Origin: DASZQL01 sp964391865
GTDB lineage: Bacteria > Planctomycetota > Phycisphaerae > Phycisphaerales > UBA1924
Direction of reading: 5' to 3'
Length of the DNA stretch: 64,000 bases
NCBI GenBank assembly: GCA_964391865.1
Contig: CAYMNQ010000006.1
Coordinates: 1-64,000, forward strand
This document shows, piece by piece, positions 15,916 to 24,454 of this stretch. The notes under the pieces were generated by a model, which saw only the letters and a list, made by a program, of their open reading frames with translations, searched no databases and was not told the origin of the DNA. The translations under genes and the position numbers were made by a program. The stretch's first letter is position 1, and each line of letters opens with the position of its first letter.

Positions 15916-18693
15916 TCAGAGCGGCGAGTCGGGCCGGCTCCCGGCACCTTCCTGGCTCCCGGCGCGGGCGGCCGCCAGTTGTTCGAGTGCGGCGGCGGCG
16001 AGCCGCGTCTGCGGGTCGTCCTGACCGCGGGCGCGTTCGATAATCGCGTACGCCTCGCGAAGGGTCGAATCCGCTTCGTCCCAGCGGCGCAGGGCGGTGA
16101 GCGTCTCGCCGAGCTCGAGCATCGCTCGGCCCACGGCCCAGTGCTCCGCGAAGTGGACTCGCTTCGCTGAGGGGATGACCTCGCGCGCCAGCGATTCGGA
16201 CTCGTCAAGCCGACCGATCCGCCGCAGGATTCTGACGTGGGTCAGGGCTGAGTCGACGGACTCCGGGTGATCGGCACCGACAGCGACGCGCTGCGCGGCG
16301 ACCGCGTCGCGCAGAAGGCTCTCCGCTTGTGTTAGTTCTCCCGGCTCTGCTGCACCGGCAAGATCCTTCTCGAGAATCAGACCCGCGAGCAGAGCCTTCG
16401 AAAACAGCGAGCTATGATGCTCGGGGCCAAGCAACCGGCACCGGCGATCAAGGCATTCGCGGTGCAACGCCTCGGCCCGCGTGAATTCCTTGAGGTCTTT
16501 CAGCGCTTCCGCGGTGTTGCTCATCACCACGAGCGTTTCGTGATGATCGTCGCCCTTCGATAAGCGCGACGCGGCAAGGTCTTCTTCGAGCAATGCGAGC
16601 GCTTCCTGAAGTTTCCCCTGCTCCTGCAGGATCATGCCGAGGTTGCCCAGCGACTGCCGCGTCTCAGGGTGATCCCGACCGCGCAGGCGCGTGCGGCGGT
16701 CGACCAACTCTCGCCACGCCTGTTCTGCGTCGGCGAGTTTGCCCTGGATCGCGCAGATCACGCCGAAGTTGTTGAGCGAGATGAGCGTGGACGGGTCGTC
16801 GTTGCCCAGGGTTCGTCGGCGGATATCGAGCGTGGAGCGCCAGATCGATTCCGCGCCGGCGAGGTCTCCCCTCAGGCGCAGCACGCCGCCGAGGGTGTTC
16901 GCGGTGTTCAGCGTGTCGGCGTGCTCGCGCCCGAGCTTGCGGGAGCGGCGCTCGTACGTGTCGTGGAGGATCGTCTGCGCCTCGTCGTACCGCCCCAGCG
17001 CGCTGAGCACGGAGCCGAGCGAGTGCGCCGACAGCAGCGTGTCCGTGTGATCGTCGCCCAACTCAGCCCGGCGGAGACGCAGCGCCTCAGCGATCAGCGG
17101 CTCCGCGCGGTCGGGCAGCCCGAGGATGTACATCGTGTTTGCCAGCTTCTGCAGCATGCGGGCGCGCAGAAGCGGCTGGTCGGCGAACTGCGTCTCGATC
17201 GCGGCGCTCGAGCGCTGCAGCACTCCCTCGTCGAGATTCCGCAGCGCGAGCGATGTGAAGTTGATGCCGTCGGTAAGCCGGGCGAGTTCGGCCGCATCAC
17301 GTTCGGCGACCGCCGGATCAGCCGATCGGCGTGCGATCGCCTCGCGTGCCTTCTCGCCGAGCGACTCGCGCAGCTGATCGCCCATCGCTTTGACATCGAT
17401 GCCGATGAGCTGCGATTCCTGGAACGCGGTGACCCGCTCGAGTTCCGCCTGTCGCTTCTCGGCGATATCGCGCGCCTGGTCCGCGAGATAGGCCATCCGG
17501 GCCGTCGCCGCGATGCCCACGATCAACGTGACGAACGTCGCGCCGACGCCGGCGACAATCGCCCGGTGCCGGCGGGCGAATTTCCGCAGTTGGTCGAGAG
17601 TCGACGCGGGGCGCGCCTCGACCGGCTGGTGATCGAGATACCGGCGCACGTCCGCGGCCAGCGCGGCGGCGCCCGAATACCGGCGCGACGGCTCCTTCTC
17701 CATCGCCATCGCCGCGATCGCTTCCAGATCGCCCTTCGCCGCTGGCACGATCGCGCCGAGCCGCGCCGGGGAATCCTCGGTGATGACGCGGATCGCCTCG
17801 GGGATCGACACGCTCGACAAGTCATGCGGCAGGCGATCGGCGATGAGCTGGTACAGGATCACGCCGAGCGAGTACACGTCGGTGCGCACGTCGAGCGGCG
17901 AACTCCCGGCACCCTGCTCCGGGCTCATGTAGTTCAGCGTGCCGAGCAGGTGCCCGCGATCGGTGTGCCGCGTGATTCGGCTGTCCTGCGAGTCGGTCGG
18001 GCGCGCGATGCCGAAGTCGATGACCTTCACCGTGCCGTCCGCGTCGATCAGAACGTTGCTCGGCTTCAGGTCGCGGTGGATTACGCCGTTCTGGTGCCCG
18101 TGCTGGACGGCGTCGCAGACTGTCGCGAAGAGCTCGAGCCGCGCGCGACGGTCGAGCGCCTTCTCGCGCGCGTAGGTCGTGATGGGCTTCGCGCCGGGGA
18201 CGAACTCCATCGCGATGAAGGGCATCGTCCCGCCGTGCTCGTCCTTCGTCGCGCCGGCCTCGTAGATCTGTGCGATGTTGGGGTGGCGCAGTCGCGCGAG
18301 CGCCTCGATCTCGAATTCGAAGCGCCGCAGCGCGGAGGTGCCCGCCAGCCCCTGGCGCAGCACCTTGAGCGCCACGCGCCGGCGAGGTCGGTGCTGCTGC
18401 GCCTCGTACACGGCGGCCATCCCGCCCGCGCCGAGCAGCCCCATGATGTCGTAGCCCACGATCTCCTTCGGCGGGCGAGGCTCGCCCGGCGCGGAGAGCG
18501 CCGAGTGCCCCAGCGCGGGCGTATCGAGGAACCCGCGCGTATTGCCGATCGCCGCCAGCAGCGACAAGACGCGCGTCTTCAGCCGCGGCTCGTTGGCGCA
18601 AGCCTGCTCCACGAACGCGGCCCGCTCCGAGTCAGGAACGTCCATCGCGCTCATCATCAGTTCGTGCGAACGTTTGGCGAATTCATCAGCCAT
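15916..18693 (-). CDS. Ser/Thr protein kinase with TPR repeats
   Basis: This 925-residue membrane kinase has a PknB-type catalytic domain (about residues 78-350). Readable elements are the glycine loop GLLGAGGMAAVYEA, the VALKVL lysine, the catalytic loop HRDLKPSN near residue 206 and DFGIARP. One transmembrane helix follows near residue 380 (VAGVGATFVTLIVGIAAT). The C-terminal half has about ten tetratricopeptide repeats in the Kinesin-light-chain style (LGxxHxxTLxxxxNLGxVL). Its start overlaps the stop of the ECF sigma gene by 8 bp. The kinase and sigma factor are therefore expressed together, a common planctomycete pairing that suggests phosphorylation-linked control. Confidence 0.95.
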   Translation of the reverse strand: MADEFAKRSHELMMSAMDVPDSERAAFVEQACANEPRLKTRVLSLLAAIGNTRGFLDTPALGHSALSAPGEPRPPKEIVGYDIMGLLGAGGMAAVYEAQQHRPRRRVALKVLRQGLAGTSALRRFEFEIEALARLRHPNIAQIYEAGATKDEHGGTMPFIAMEFVPGAKPITTYAREKALDRRARLELFATVCDAVQHGHQNGVIHRDLKPSNVLIDADGTVKVIDFGIARPTDSQDSRITRHTDRGHLLGTLNYMSPEQGAGSSPLDVRTDVYSLGVILYQLIADRLPHDLSSVSIPEAIRVITEDSPARLGAIVPAAKGDLEAIAAMAMEKEPSRRYSGAAALAADVRRYLDHQPVEARPASTLDQLRKFARRHRAIVAGVGATFVTLIVGIAATARMAYLADQARDIAEKRQAELERVTAFQESQLIGIDVKAMGDQLRESLGEKAREAIARRSADPAVAERDAAELARLTDGINFTSLALRNLDEGVLQRSSAAIETQFADQPLLRARMLQKLANTMYILGLPDRAEPLIAEALRLRRAELGDDHTDTLLSAHSLGSVLSALGRYDEAQTILHDTYERRSRKLGREHADTLNTANTLGGVLRLRGDLAGAESIWRSTLDIRRRTLGNDDPSTLISLNNFGVICAIQGKLADAEQAWRELVDRRTRLRGRDHPETRQSLGNLGMILQEQGKLQEALALLEEDLAASRLSKGDDHHETLVVMSNTAEALKDLKEFTRAEALHRECLDRRCRLLGPEHHSSLFSKALLAGLILEKDLAGAAEPGELTQAESLLRDAVAAQRVAVGADHPESVDSALTHVRILRRIGRLDESESLAREVIPSAKRVHFAEHWAVGRAMLELGETLTALRRWDEADSTLREAYAIIERARGQDDPQTRLAAAALEQLAAARAGSQEGAGSRPDSPL

Positions 18694-19528
18694 GATCGCC
18701 GCCCGGCGCGCTGTCGGACAGGCGGCAGTAGAGCCACGCCTTCGCCGCCTGCCAGTCGCGGTCCACGCTGCGCGGCGCGACGCCGAGCAGTTCCGCGATC
18801 TCGGGGACCGTCAACCCGCCGAAGAAACGGAGCTCGACCACCTTCGCCTGGCGCTCGTCGATGTCCGCCAGTTCGGCGAGCGCTTCATCCAGCGCGATCA
18901 CGTCCACCCCGGCGACGGGCGATTCCGCGCCTTCGACGCTCTCCATCGACACGCGCTCGCCAGCACCGCCGCCGCGCTTCAGCGCGAGCTTCTCGCGCGC
19001 ATGATCGACGAGAATCCGCCGGATGATTCGCGACGCGACCGCGAAGAAGTGCACGCGGTCCTTCCAGTCCGTGTTCCGCTGGTCGATGAGCTTGAGATAC
19101 GCCTCGTTGACGAGCGCGGTGGGCTGGAGCGTGTGATCACCGCGCTCGCGCGACATGTGCGAGCGGGCCAGCCGGTGCATGTCTTCATAGATCGCCGCCA
19201 TCAGCGCGTCGAGGTCGCGCCGCTCGCCCGACGCAGCGGCGCGGAGCAACTGCGTCAGGTTGGCATGGTCCTCGCTCATCGTGCGGCGGTCCCGCGCGGG
19301 CTCGGGCGGCTTCGCCCGCGCCGGCGGAACGCCATCATAAGACGAACCCCACCCTGACGGACGGGGCTCGTTGGTGAAGGGGCCGCCGAAGGGAGATTCG
19401 GCGGCGTCGTGAGGGTGTGTGCCAAGACGCCGCCCGCTCGCCCCGCCGGCGCCGCGACGGGCCCGCGCGCGGGGCGCGGCGGCGTGCGGGATGACCGGTG
19501 CGGGCGAGTCGGACGGCCGGTTGTTCAT
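18686..19528 (-). CDS. ECF RNA polymerase sigma factor
   Basis: The product is an ECF sigma-70 factor of the planctomycete-expanded group often paired with protein kinases. Region 2 lies in AIYEDMHRLARSHM through LVNEAYLKL, and region 4 in VVELRFFGGLTVPEIAELLGVAPRSVDRDW. The start is debatable. AGGAG 7 nt upstream of the ATG at 19528 supports 280 residues, but the conserved part begins only at MSEDHANLTQ (start 19279, 197 residues). The extra 83 residues are Ala/Arg/Pro-rich and could be a disordered regulatory tail or, less likely, untranslated. It precedes and overlaps the kinase gene. Confidence 0.93.
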   Translation of the reverse strand: MNNRPSDSPAPVIPHAAAPRARARRGAGGASGRRLGTHPHDAAESPFGGPFTNEPRPSGWGSSYDGVPPARAKPPEPARDRRTMSEDHANLTQLLRAAASGERRDLDALMAAIYEDMHRLARSHMSRERGDHTLQPTALVNEAYLKLIDQRNTDWKDRVHFFAVASRIIRRILVDHAREKLALKRGGGAGERVSMESVEGAESPVAGVDVIALDEALAELADIDERQAKVVELRFFGGLTVPEIAELLGVAPRSVDRDWQAAKAWLYCRLSDSAPGGDHG

Positions 19529-19611
19529 GGGAGTCTCCTGCGTCAAGTTGTTGTGCTGAAGATCAACGATCCACCCTGAACGAACCCGCGTGAGTCATGT
19601 GAGAAGTTGCG

Positions 19612-20271
19612 TCACGGGCAAACGAACGCCCAGTTCTGAATCACGACCGCGACATCGCCCAGCCCGACGGAGCCGTCGCCGTCCTGGTCGGCGTTCAGCG
19701 GCGCGGGCGGGACCGTGAAGGTCCAGTTGGTGATGAGCACCGCGAGGTCGGAGAGCCCGACCATCCCGTCGCCGTCGACATCACCGGGGCAGACGGGGGT
19801 GAAGCGGACGAAGTGCGCCGAGTCGTCGAGATTGATCCAGCCGACGCTTTCGCTCCACGCGAAGCCGCGCAGGCGCTCGGCGGTCCAGTCGACCATCGCG
19901 GGGTTCGCCGGCGCCGCCAACGCGCCGCCCGAGAAGTTGATCCATCCCGCGTTCTCCGACCACGCAAAGCCGGAGAGTTCGCCCATCGGCGAGACGTTCA
20001 CGCCGAAGTTGGTGTCGTTGGTGTTCGCGTAGGGGGCGTTGCCGCTGCCGGTGTTGATCCAGCCGATGCTCTCGCTCCAGATCCAGCCGCGGAGATGCGT
20101 GGGGAGAATCCGCACGCCCTGCGCGGTGCCGTCGGCGTCGCGCCAGTTCATCCAGCCGCAGTTCTCGCTCCAGCTGAACTTGCGGAGCGTGTCCACGTTC
20201 GAGGGAAGGGCGAGAGCCGGCCCCGCGAGGGCAAGGCAGGCGAGCGCCGCGATGGTGTGGTGATGGTTCAT
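19612..20271 (-). CDS. Secreted repeat protein with GC-type dockerin-like tail
   Basis: A signal peptide (first 22 residues) is followed by four copies of an aromatic repeat: FSWSENCGWMNW, WIWSESIGWINT, FAWSENAGWINF and FAWSESVGWINL, spaced 30-50 residues apart. The C-terminus is a GC-type dockerin-like module starting CPGDVDGDG, with two calcium-loop-like DxDGDG units and ending in CP. No enzyme motif is present. It is probably a surface or exported protein. It neighbours three other secreted proteins on the same strand. I do not recognise the repeat as a named domain. Confidence 0.85.
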   Translation of the reverse strand: MNHHHTIAALACLALAGPALALPSNVDTLRKFSWSENCGWMNWRDADGTAQGVRILPTHLRGWIWSESIGWINTGSGNAPYANTNDTNFGVNVSPMGELSGFAWSENAGWINFSGGALAAPANPAMVDWTAERLRGFAWSESVGWINLDDSAHFVRFTPVCPGDVDGDGMVGLSDLAVLITNWTFTVPPAPLNADQDGDGSVGLGDVAVVIQNWAFVCP

Positions 20272-20310
20272 GAGTGTGTCCTTGTGTCGGGTGTGATGGG
20301 GGCGGCACGA

Positions 20311-21558
20311 TCAATAGGTGAAGTTGCCATTCGGAACGCCGTCGCCGAAGCTCAGGCTGCTCGTGGCGCTGTTGCCGAGCACGGCGGCGCTCGCCGGCGC
20401 GGTGCGGTCGGAGATCAATCCGCTCACGTTGCCCGCGGCGATACTCCAGTTGATGGTGTTACCTGAGCAGGAGTTGCGGATGATGAGGTTGTCCGTGCCG
20501 TCGACGTCCACGCCGCGGTCGGCGGTGACGCAGTTGTTGCCCTCGATGCGGTTGCGGCTGCCGGTGGCGTGAACGCCCGCGCCGTTGCCGGCGCCCGAGC
20601 CGTTACCCGACATCATGTTGTTGAGGACGAGGCAGTCGTTCGCGACGCGGATGCCGTCGAGCGTGTTCTCACGAGCGGCGCAGAGCGACACGGTCGAGTC
20701 CGAGCCGACCGAGATGCCCGAGCCGAGGTTGTCGAAGGTGGTGCAGCGGGTGACGCTGGCACCGCCGCCCGTCTCGATGCCCTCGTCGGCGTTGCCCGAC
20801 GCGACGACCCCGATGACAACGCAGCTCTCGCCGCCGGAGAAGCCGCTGCCGGTGTTGTTCGTGAGCGAGCACTCAGCGATGGTGATCCCGCCGCCGGTGA
20901 AGATGCCGTGGAACCCGTTGCCGCGCGAAACGCACGACCGCACCACCGAGCCACTGCCGGCCTGGATGCCGCTGTTCGCGTTCGTCAGCGCCACGCAAGC
21001 GGTGATGGACGCGGACTCCGCTGCGCGGATGCCGTCGGCCCCGTTGTCGAACGCCACGCAGCGCTCGACCACCGCGCCGGTGCCGACGCGCAGGCCGTCG
21101 TTGTCATTGGCGCTGGCGTGGATGTTCTTCAGCACCGCTTTTTCAGCGGCAAGCGTGCCGAAGTCCACGCCCTCGCCGCCCCAGTTGCTCACCGCGCCGT
21201 TCATAACGGTGAGGTCGGCGAGCCCCGCGAAGGTGGTCACGATGCCGTCCAGTGAGCCGGCGAAGCCGACGACCTCGAACCCGTTCAGGTCGATCGTCAC
21301 ACCGCTGGCGGCGATCTCGATGCCGTTGAAGCCGGGTGCCCCGATCAGGTTCTCAGTGAGGTAGTACGACCCACGGGTGGTGATGCGGAAGAACGAGTTG
21401 GCGTCGCCCGGCGTGGTCGCGGCGCTGATGGGGATGCGCGCCTCGACTTCATTAAGCGTCTTGTGCGTCGGCGCGACGGGGCCGGCCGGCGGCACGAGCG
21501 GGCCGGCGATCGCGCCGGTCGCGAAGAACAGTGCGGAGAAGCAAGCAATGCGATTCAT
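20311..21558 (-). CDS. Secreted right-handed beta-helix protein (copy 1)
   Basis: This 415-residue exported protein has a signal peptide, then a conserved 90-residue block including TPGDANSFFRIT, GSYYLTENL and VTIDLNGFEVVG. About ten short parallel beta-helix coils follow, with Cys/Asn ladders (for example CVSRGNGFHGI, CSLTNNTGSGF). The fold resembles pectate-lyase-type right-handed beta-helix proteins, but no catalytic residues can be assigned. It is clearly paralogous to the next gene upstream (21606-22874), with the same N-terminal block. No dockerin or anchor is visible. Confidence 0.85.
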   Translation of the reverse strand: MNRIACFSALFFATGAIAGPLVPPAGPVAPTHKTLNEVEARIPISAATTPGDANSFFRITTRGSYYLTENLIGAPGFNGIEIAASGVTIDLNGFEVVGFAGSLDGIVTTFAGLADLTVMNGAVSNWGGEGVDFGTLAAEKAVLKNIHASANDNDGLRVGTGAVVERCVAFDNGADGIRAAESASITACVALTNANSGIQAGSGSVVRSCVSRGNGFHGIFTGGGITIAECSLTNNTGSGFSGGESCVVIGVVASGNADEGIETGGGASVTRCTTFDNLGSGISVGSDSTVSLCAARENTLDGIRVANDCLVLNNMMSGNGSGAGNGAGVHATGSRNRIEGNNCVTADRGVDVDGTDNLIIRNSCSGNTINWSIAAGNVSGLISDRTAPASAAVLGNSATSSLSFGDGVPNGNFTY

Positions 21559-21605
21559 GGGAGTGATCCTTGTGTGCAGAGGTGTGTGTGCGAGGGAAGA
21601 CAGAT

Positions 21606-22874
21606 TCAGTGGGTGAAGTTCGCAAAGTGGCTGTTGGCGCCGAGCGAGCCGAGAATGTTGGGCGCCGAATCGCCGCTGACAGCCGCCGCCGCCGCGCCGG
21701 CGGCGATGCGATCGGAGACTTCGCCGAAGACGTTGTTCGCGACCATCGCCCAGTTGGTGGCGTTGCCCGAGCAGGTGTTGCGGACGATGAAGTTGCCGCC
21801 GACGTTCACGTCGATGCCCAGGTCGTTCGAGGTGCAGTGATTCCCCTCGACACGGGTAAAGCTGTTGTTGACCTCCGCGCCCGCGCCGTCCGCGACGGCG
21901 AGCCCGTTGTTCGCCAGCGTGTTGCCGAGCACGAAGTTCGACGCGTTGGCGCTGATCCCCGAGTTGTCATTCGAGCGCGCGGTGTTGCCGACGAGCAGCA
22001 CGCCGACGCTCGCGCCGATCCCGAGCCCGCCGTTTGACTGCGCCGTGCAGTCGAACGCCGAGCCGCTGGTCGCAATACCGGTGTTGCCGTTGTTGAACGC
22101 GCGGCAGGCGCTGAACGCGGCGCCGATCGCGCCGATGAAGCCCTCCGAGGTGTTCTCCCGGGCAGAGTTGGCGTGAACCACGCTGCCCACGCCGGTGATG
22201 AACCCGCGCGACGAGTTCCCGTCCGCGGTGCTCTCAACGATCACGCCGCCGTCATCGGCCACGAATCCAGAAGTCGTGTTCCCGCTCGCGCTGCAGCGTG
22301 ACACCAGGCACGCCTGGCCAACCCGCAGCCCGTCAGCGCCGTTGTTGGAGAACGTGCAGTCGGTCACGATCGCCGCATCGCCAAGGCGCACGCCCATGCT
22401 GCCGTTGCTGCCGGCGTACACGCCGTCAACCCGGCAGTTCGCCGCGATCTGCGTCGAGAAGTCAACGCCGTCGCCGCCGAAGAGCCGCACCGCGCCGTTC
22501 TTGATGGTGATGTCCCGCAGATTCGGGAACGCGGTTCGGATGCCGTCGAGCGAACCAGCGACGCCCTGCATGTCGAATCCGTTGAGATCGATCGTCACGC
22601 CGACGGCGGCGATCTCGATCCCGTGCCTGCCCGCCTGCCCGAGCATGTTCGCCGGCAGGTAGTACGAGCCGGGGCTGCTGATGCGGAACACCGAGTCCGC
22701 ATCGCCCGGCGTGTTCGCCGCGCTGATCGCGATCCGCGGCTCGATCTCGGTGAGCGTCTTGGAAGTCGGGGCGATCGGTCCCGCCGGGGGAGCCAGCGGC
22801 CCGGCGAGCGACGCCGAGCCGCCCGCCGTCGCGGCGACCACCGCCGCCAGCGAAACAGTCATACGAAGAGTCAT
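21606..22874 (-). CDS. Secreted right-handed beta-helix protein (copy 2)
   Basis: This is a paralogue of the neighbouring 20311-21558 gene, sharing the block PPAGP.APT.KTL, TPGDADSVFRI, GSYYL and VTIDLNGF with similar spacing. I start at MTLRMTVSL (422 residues) because AGGAG lies 7 nt upstream and this start gives a signal peptide. An earlier start would add 43 unrelated residues. The mature part is a series of beta-helix coils (SNNGADGLRVG, CSASGNTTSGF). Function is unknown; exported polysaccharide binding or lysis is possible but not shown. The two copies probably arose by tandem duplication. Confidence 0.85.
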   Translation of the reverse strand: MTLRMTVSLAAVVAATAGGSASLAGPLAPPAGPIAPTSKTLTEIEPRIAISAANTPGDADSVFRISSPGSYYLPANMLGQAGRHGIEIAAVGVTIDLNGFDMQGVAGSLDGIRTAFPNLRDITIKNGAVRLFGGDGVDFSTQIAANCRVDGVYAGSNGSMGVRLGDAAIVTDCTFSNNGADGLRVGQACLVSRCSASGNTTSGFVADDGGVIVESTADGNSSRGFITGVGSVVHANSARENTSEGFIGAIGAAFSACRAFNNGNTGIATSGSAFDCTAQSNGGLGIGASVGVLLVGNTARSNDNSGISANASNFVLGNTLANNGLAVADGAGAEVNNSFTRVEGNHCTSNDLGIDVNVGGNFIVRNTCSGNATNWAMVANNVFGEVSDRIAAGAAAAAVSGDSAPNILGSLGANSHFANFTH

Positions 22875-23039
22875 GGGAATCTCCTGAAGAGAAGTGGGAT
22901 GGGAAGTGCCCGGCGGCCTCTTGTCGAGACTCGTGCCGGAACGGGCATCACGCCCGCCGACCATGACGCGGATTCCACGCGCCGCGCACGCCACGCACCA
23001 CAATTCGACTTGCGCTCACGTCAAGGCATGCCTCACCCG

Positions 23040-23077
23040 GAAACGAAAACGAACCCCGCTCGTGAGGGCAGGGTTCG
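23040..23077 (-). terminator. Terminator of an upstream gene or the dockerin repeat gene region
   Basis: On the reverse strand a stem of CGAACCCTGC/GCGGGGTTCG (one mismatch) is followed by CGTTTTCGTTT. It lies downstream of the stop of the 23155-24351 gene and upstream of the beta-helix copy 2 gene, so it probably ends the former's transcript. Confidence 0.6.
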
Positions 23078-23154
23078 CAAGAATCTCCGCCGAACAACTC
23101 GGTGCGGCGGGGGAGAAGGGTGATGGCTCAGTCAGGCGTCGGTGCGCCGCGCCG

Positions 23155-24351
23155 TTACGGGCACACCGCATCCCAGTTCTGAATGACGAACGACAGATCC
23201 CGCAGCCCGACGAGCCCGTTGTTGTCCTGGTCGGCACTCATCGGCGCCGGCGGGACCGCGGCCGTCCAGTTCTGGATCAGCACCGCCACATCGGCGAGCC
23301 AGACGATGCCGTCGCCGTTCACATCGCCCTCGCAGGTTGGCAATGTGGAGGCCCACAGGATCGCCTCGAACTTCCCCGTGACGGAGTTCAGCGCTGCGCC
23401 GCCGATGAAGAGCGTCTCGCCGTCGGACCAGATGCTGTGCGCGTTGGACTCGACGAACGCCGCCGGCAGCAGTTCATGCAGGTCGATGCGCGACTCCGCC
23501 GAGCCGTGCCACAGCGACGCGGTGTTGATGCCGGCAATCCAGACGTAGCCGACCTGCCAGCCGCCGAAGACATCGTTCGCGGCGGACGAGGTGAAGCCCG
23601 CGGGGTGCAGGTCAATCCACGATGCCGCCGAGCCAGACCACAGACTCGCGTGCCCAAATCCATCGAACTGTGCGCGGCCGACCTGCTGGAGGCCGTCCGA
23701 TTCGTACGCGACCGAGTACTCGGCGCCCGTCGGGCTGAGATCGACGAACGAAGCTGACGAGCCGGTCCACATGCAGGCACGCCAGATGTCGCCGTCGTTC
23801 AGCTTGATGAACCCGACCTGCTGCCCGCCGCCGCCGCCGAACGCGGTGGAGGTCTGCGCCGCGGGCGGGTGCAGATTGGTCCACGAGGCCGCGGTGTCTT
23901 CCCACATCCCCGCGTGTGACGGTCCGCCGAAGAAGCTCGCGCTCCCGACGGGATGGTTGCCGTCGATGCCCCAGGCGCGGGATGATGTTGCCGCGAACGG
24001 GTTGAGGTCGACGTACGACGCCGCCGACCCGCTCCAGTATCCGGCGTGAAAGGAGCCGCCGATCTGCGCATACCCGGCTTGACGGGTCGGCGAAGCATTG
24101 CTCACGACTGAACTGATCGCGCCGGCGGGGGTCAGATCAACCCACGATGCCGCGTCGCCGTCCCACAGCGACGCAAAATAGAACCCGGCGATACTCACCG
24201 AGCCGGCCTGCACGCCGCCCTGCACCGAGTAGACGCTGGATTCGCCCCAGAGCGGCTGACTGAGATTGGTCACCGTCCACGCCGCCGAAGCCGGCGGGCC
24301 GGCGACGCCCGCAATGAACAGAACAACTGCCGACAAGCCACTGCTGCGCAT
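23155..24351 (-). CDS. Secreted repeat protein with GC-type dockerin-like tail
   Basis: A signal peptide ending near ASAAW is followed by six copies of a roughly 45-residue repeat around a W.GSAASxxDLxP core: SLWDGDAASWVDLTP, GYWSGSAASYVDLNP, GMWEDTAASWTNLHP, CMWTGSSASFVDLSP, SLWSGSAASWIDLHP and SLWHGSAESRIDLHE. Six such units suggest a beta-propeller. The C-terminal module (CEGDVNGDG ... DQDNNGLVGL ... CP) is the same GC-type dockerin-like tail as in two other window proteins. I start at MRSSGLS (398 residues). The function is unknown, but it is exported and probably surface-associated. Confidence 0.83.
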   Translation of the reverse strand: MRSSGLSAVVLFIAGVAGPPASAAWTVTNLSQPLWGESSVYSVQGGVQAGSVSIAGFYFASLWDGDAASWVDLTPAGAISSVVSNASPTRQAGYAQIGGSFHAGYWSGSAASYVDLNPFAATSSRAWGIDGNHPVGSASFFGGPSHAGMWEDTAASWTNLHPPAAQTSTAFGGGGGQQVGFIKLNDGDIWRACMWTGSSASFVDLSPTGAEYSVAYESDGLQQVGRAQFDGFGHASLWSGSAASWIDLHPAGFTSSAANDVFGGWQVGYVWIAGINTASLWHGSAESRIDLHELLPAAFVESNAHSIWSDGETLFIGGAALNSVTGKFEAILWASTLPTCEGDVNGDGIVWLADVAVLIQNWTAAVPPAPMSADQDNNGLVGLRDLSFVIQNWDAVCP

Positions 24352-24454
24352 GCAAAAACTCCTGTGTGTGTTATGTGGATTGAAGAATTGCGGGTCGATA
24401 GGCCCACTTATCACGACGCGGAAACCGCGCCCCACGCACGCCACACAACAGCGC

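Noticed and set aside
16669..19026. A 785-codon open frame on the + strand across the kinase-TPR gene
   Set aside because: Antisense of a clear Ser/Thr kinase; composition is Arg/Ala/Val-rich without motifs.
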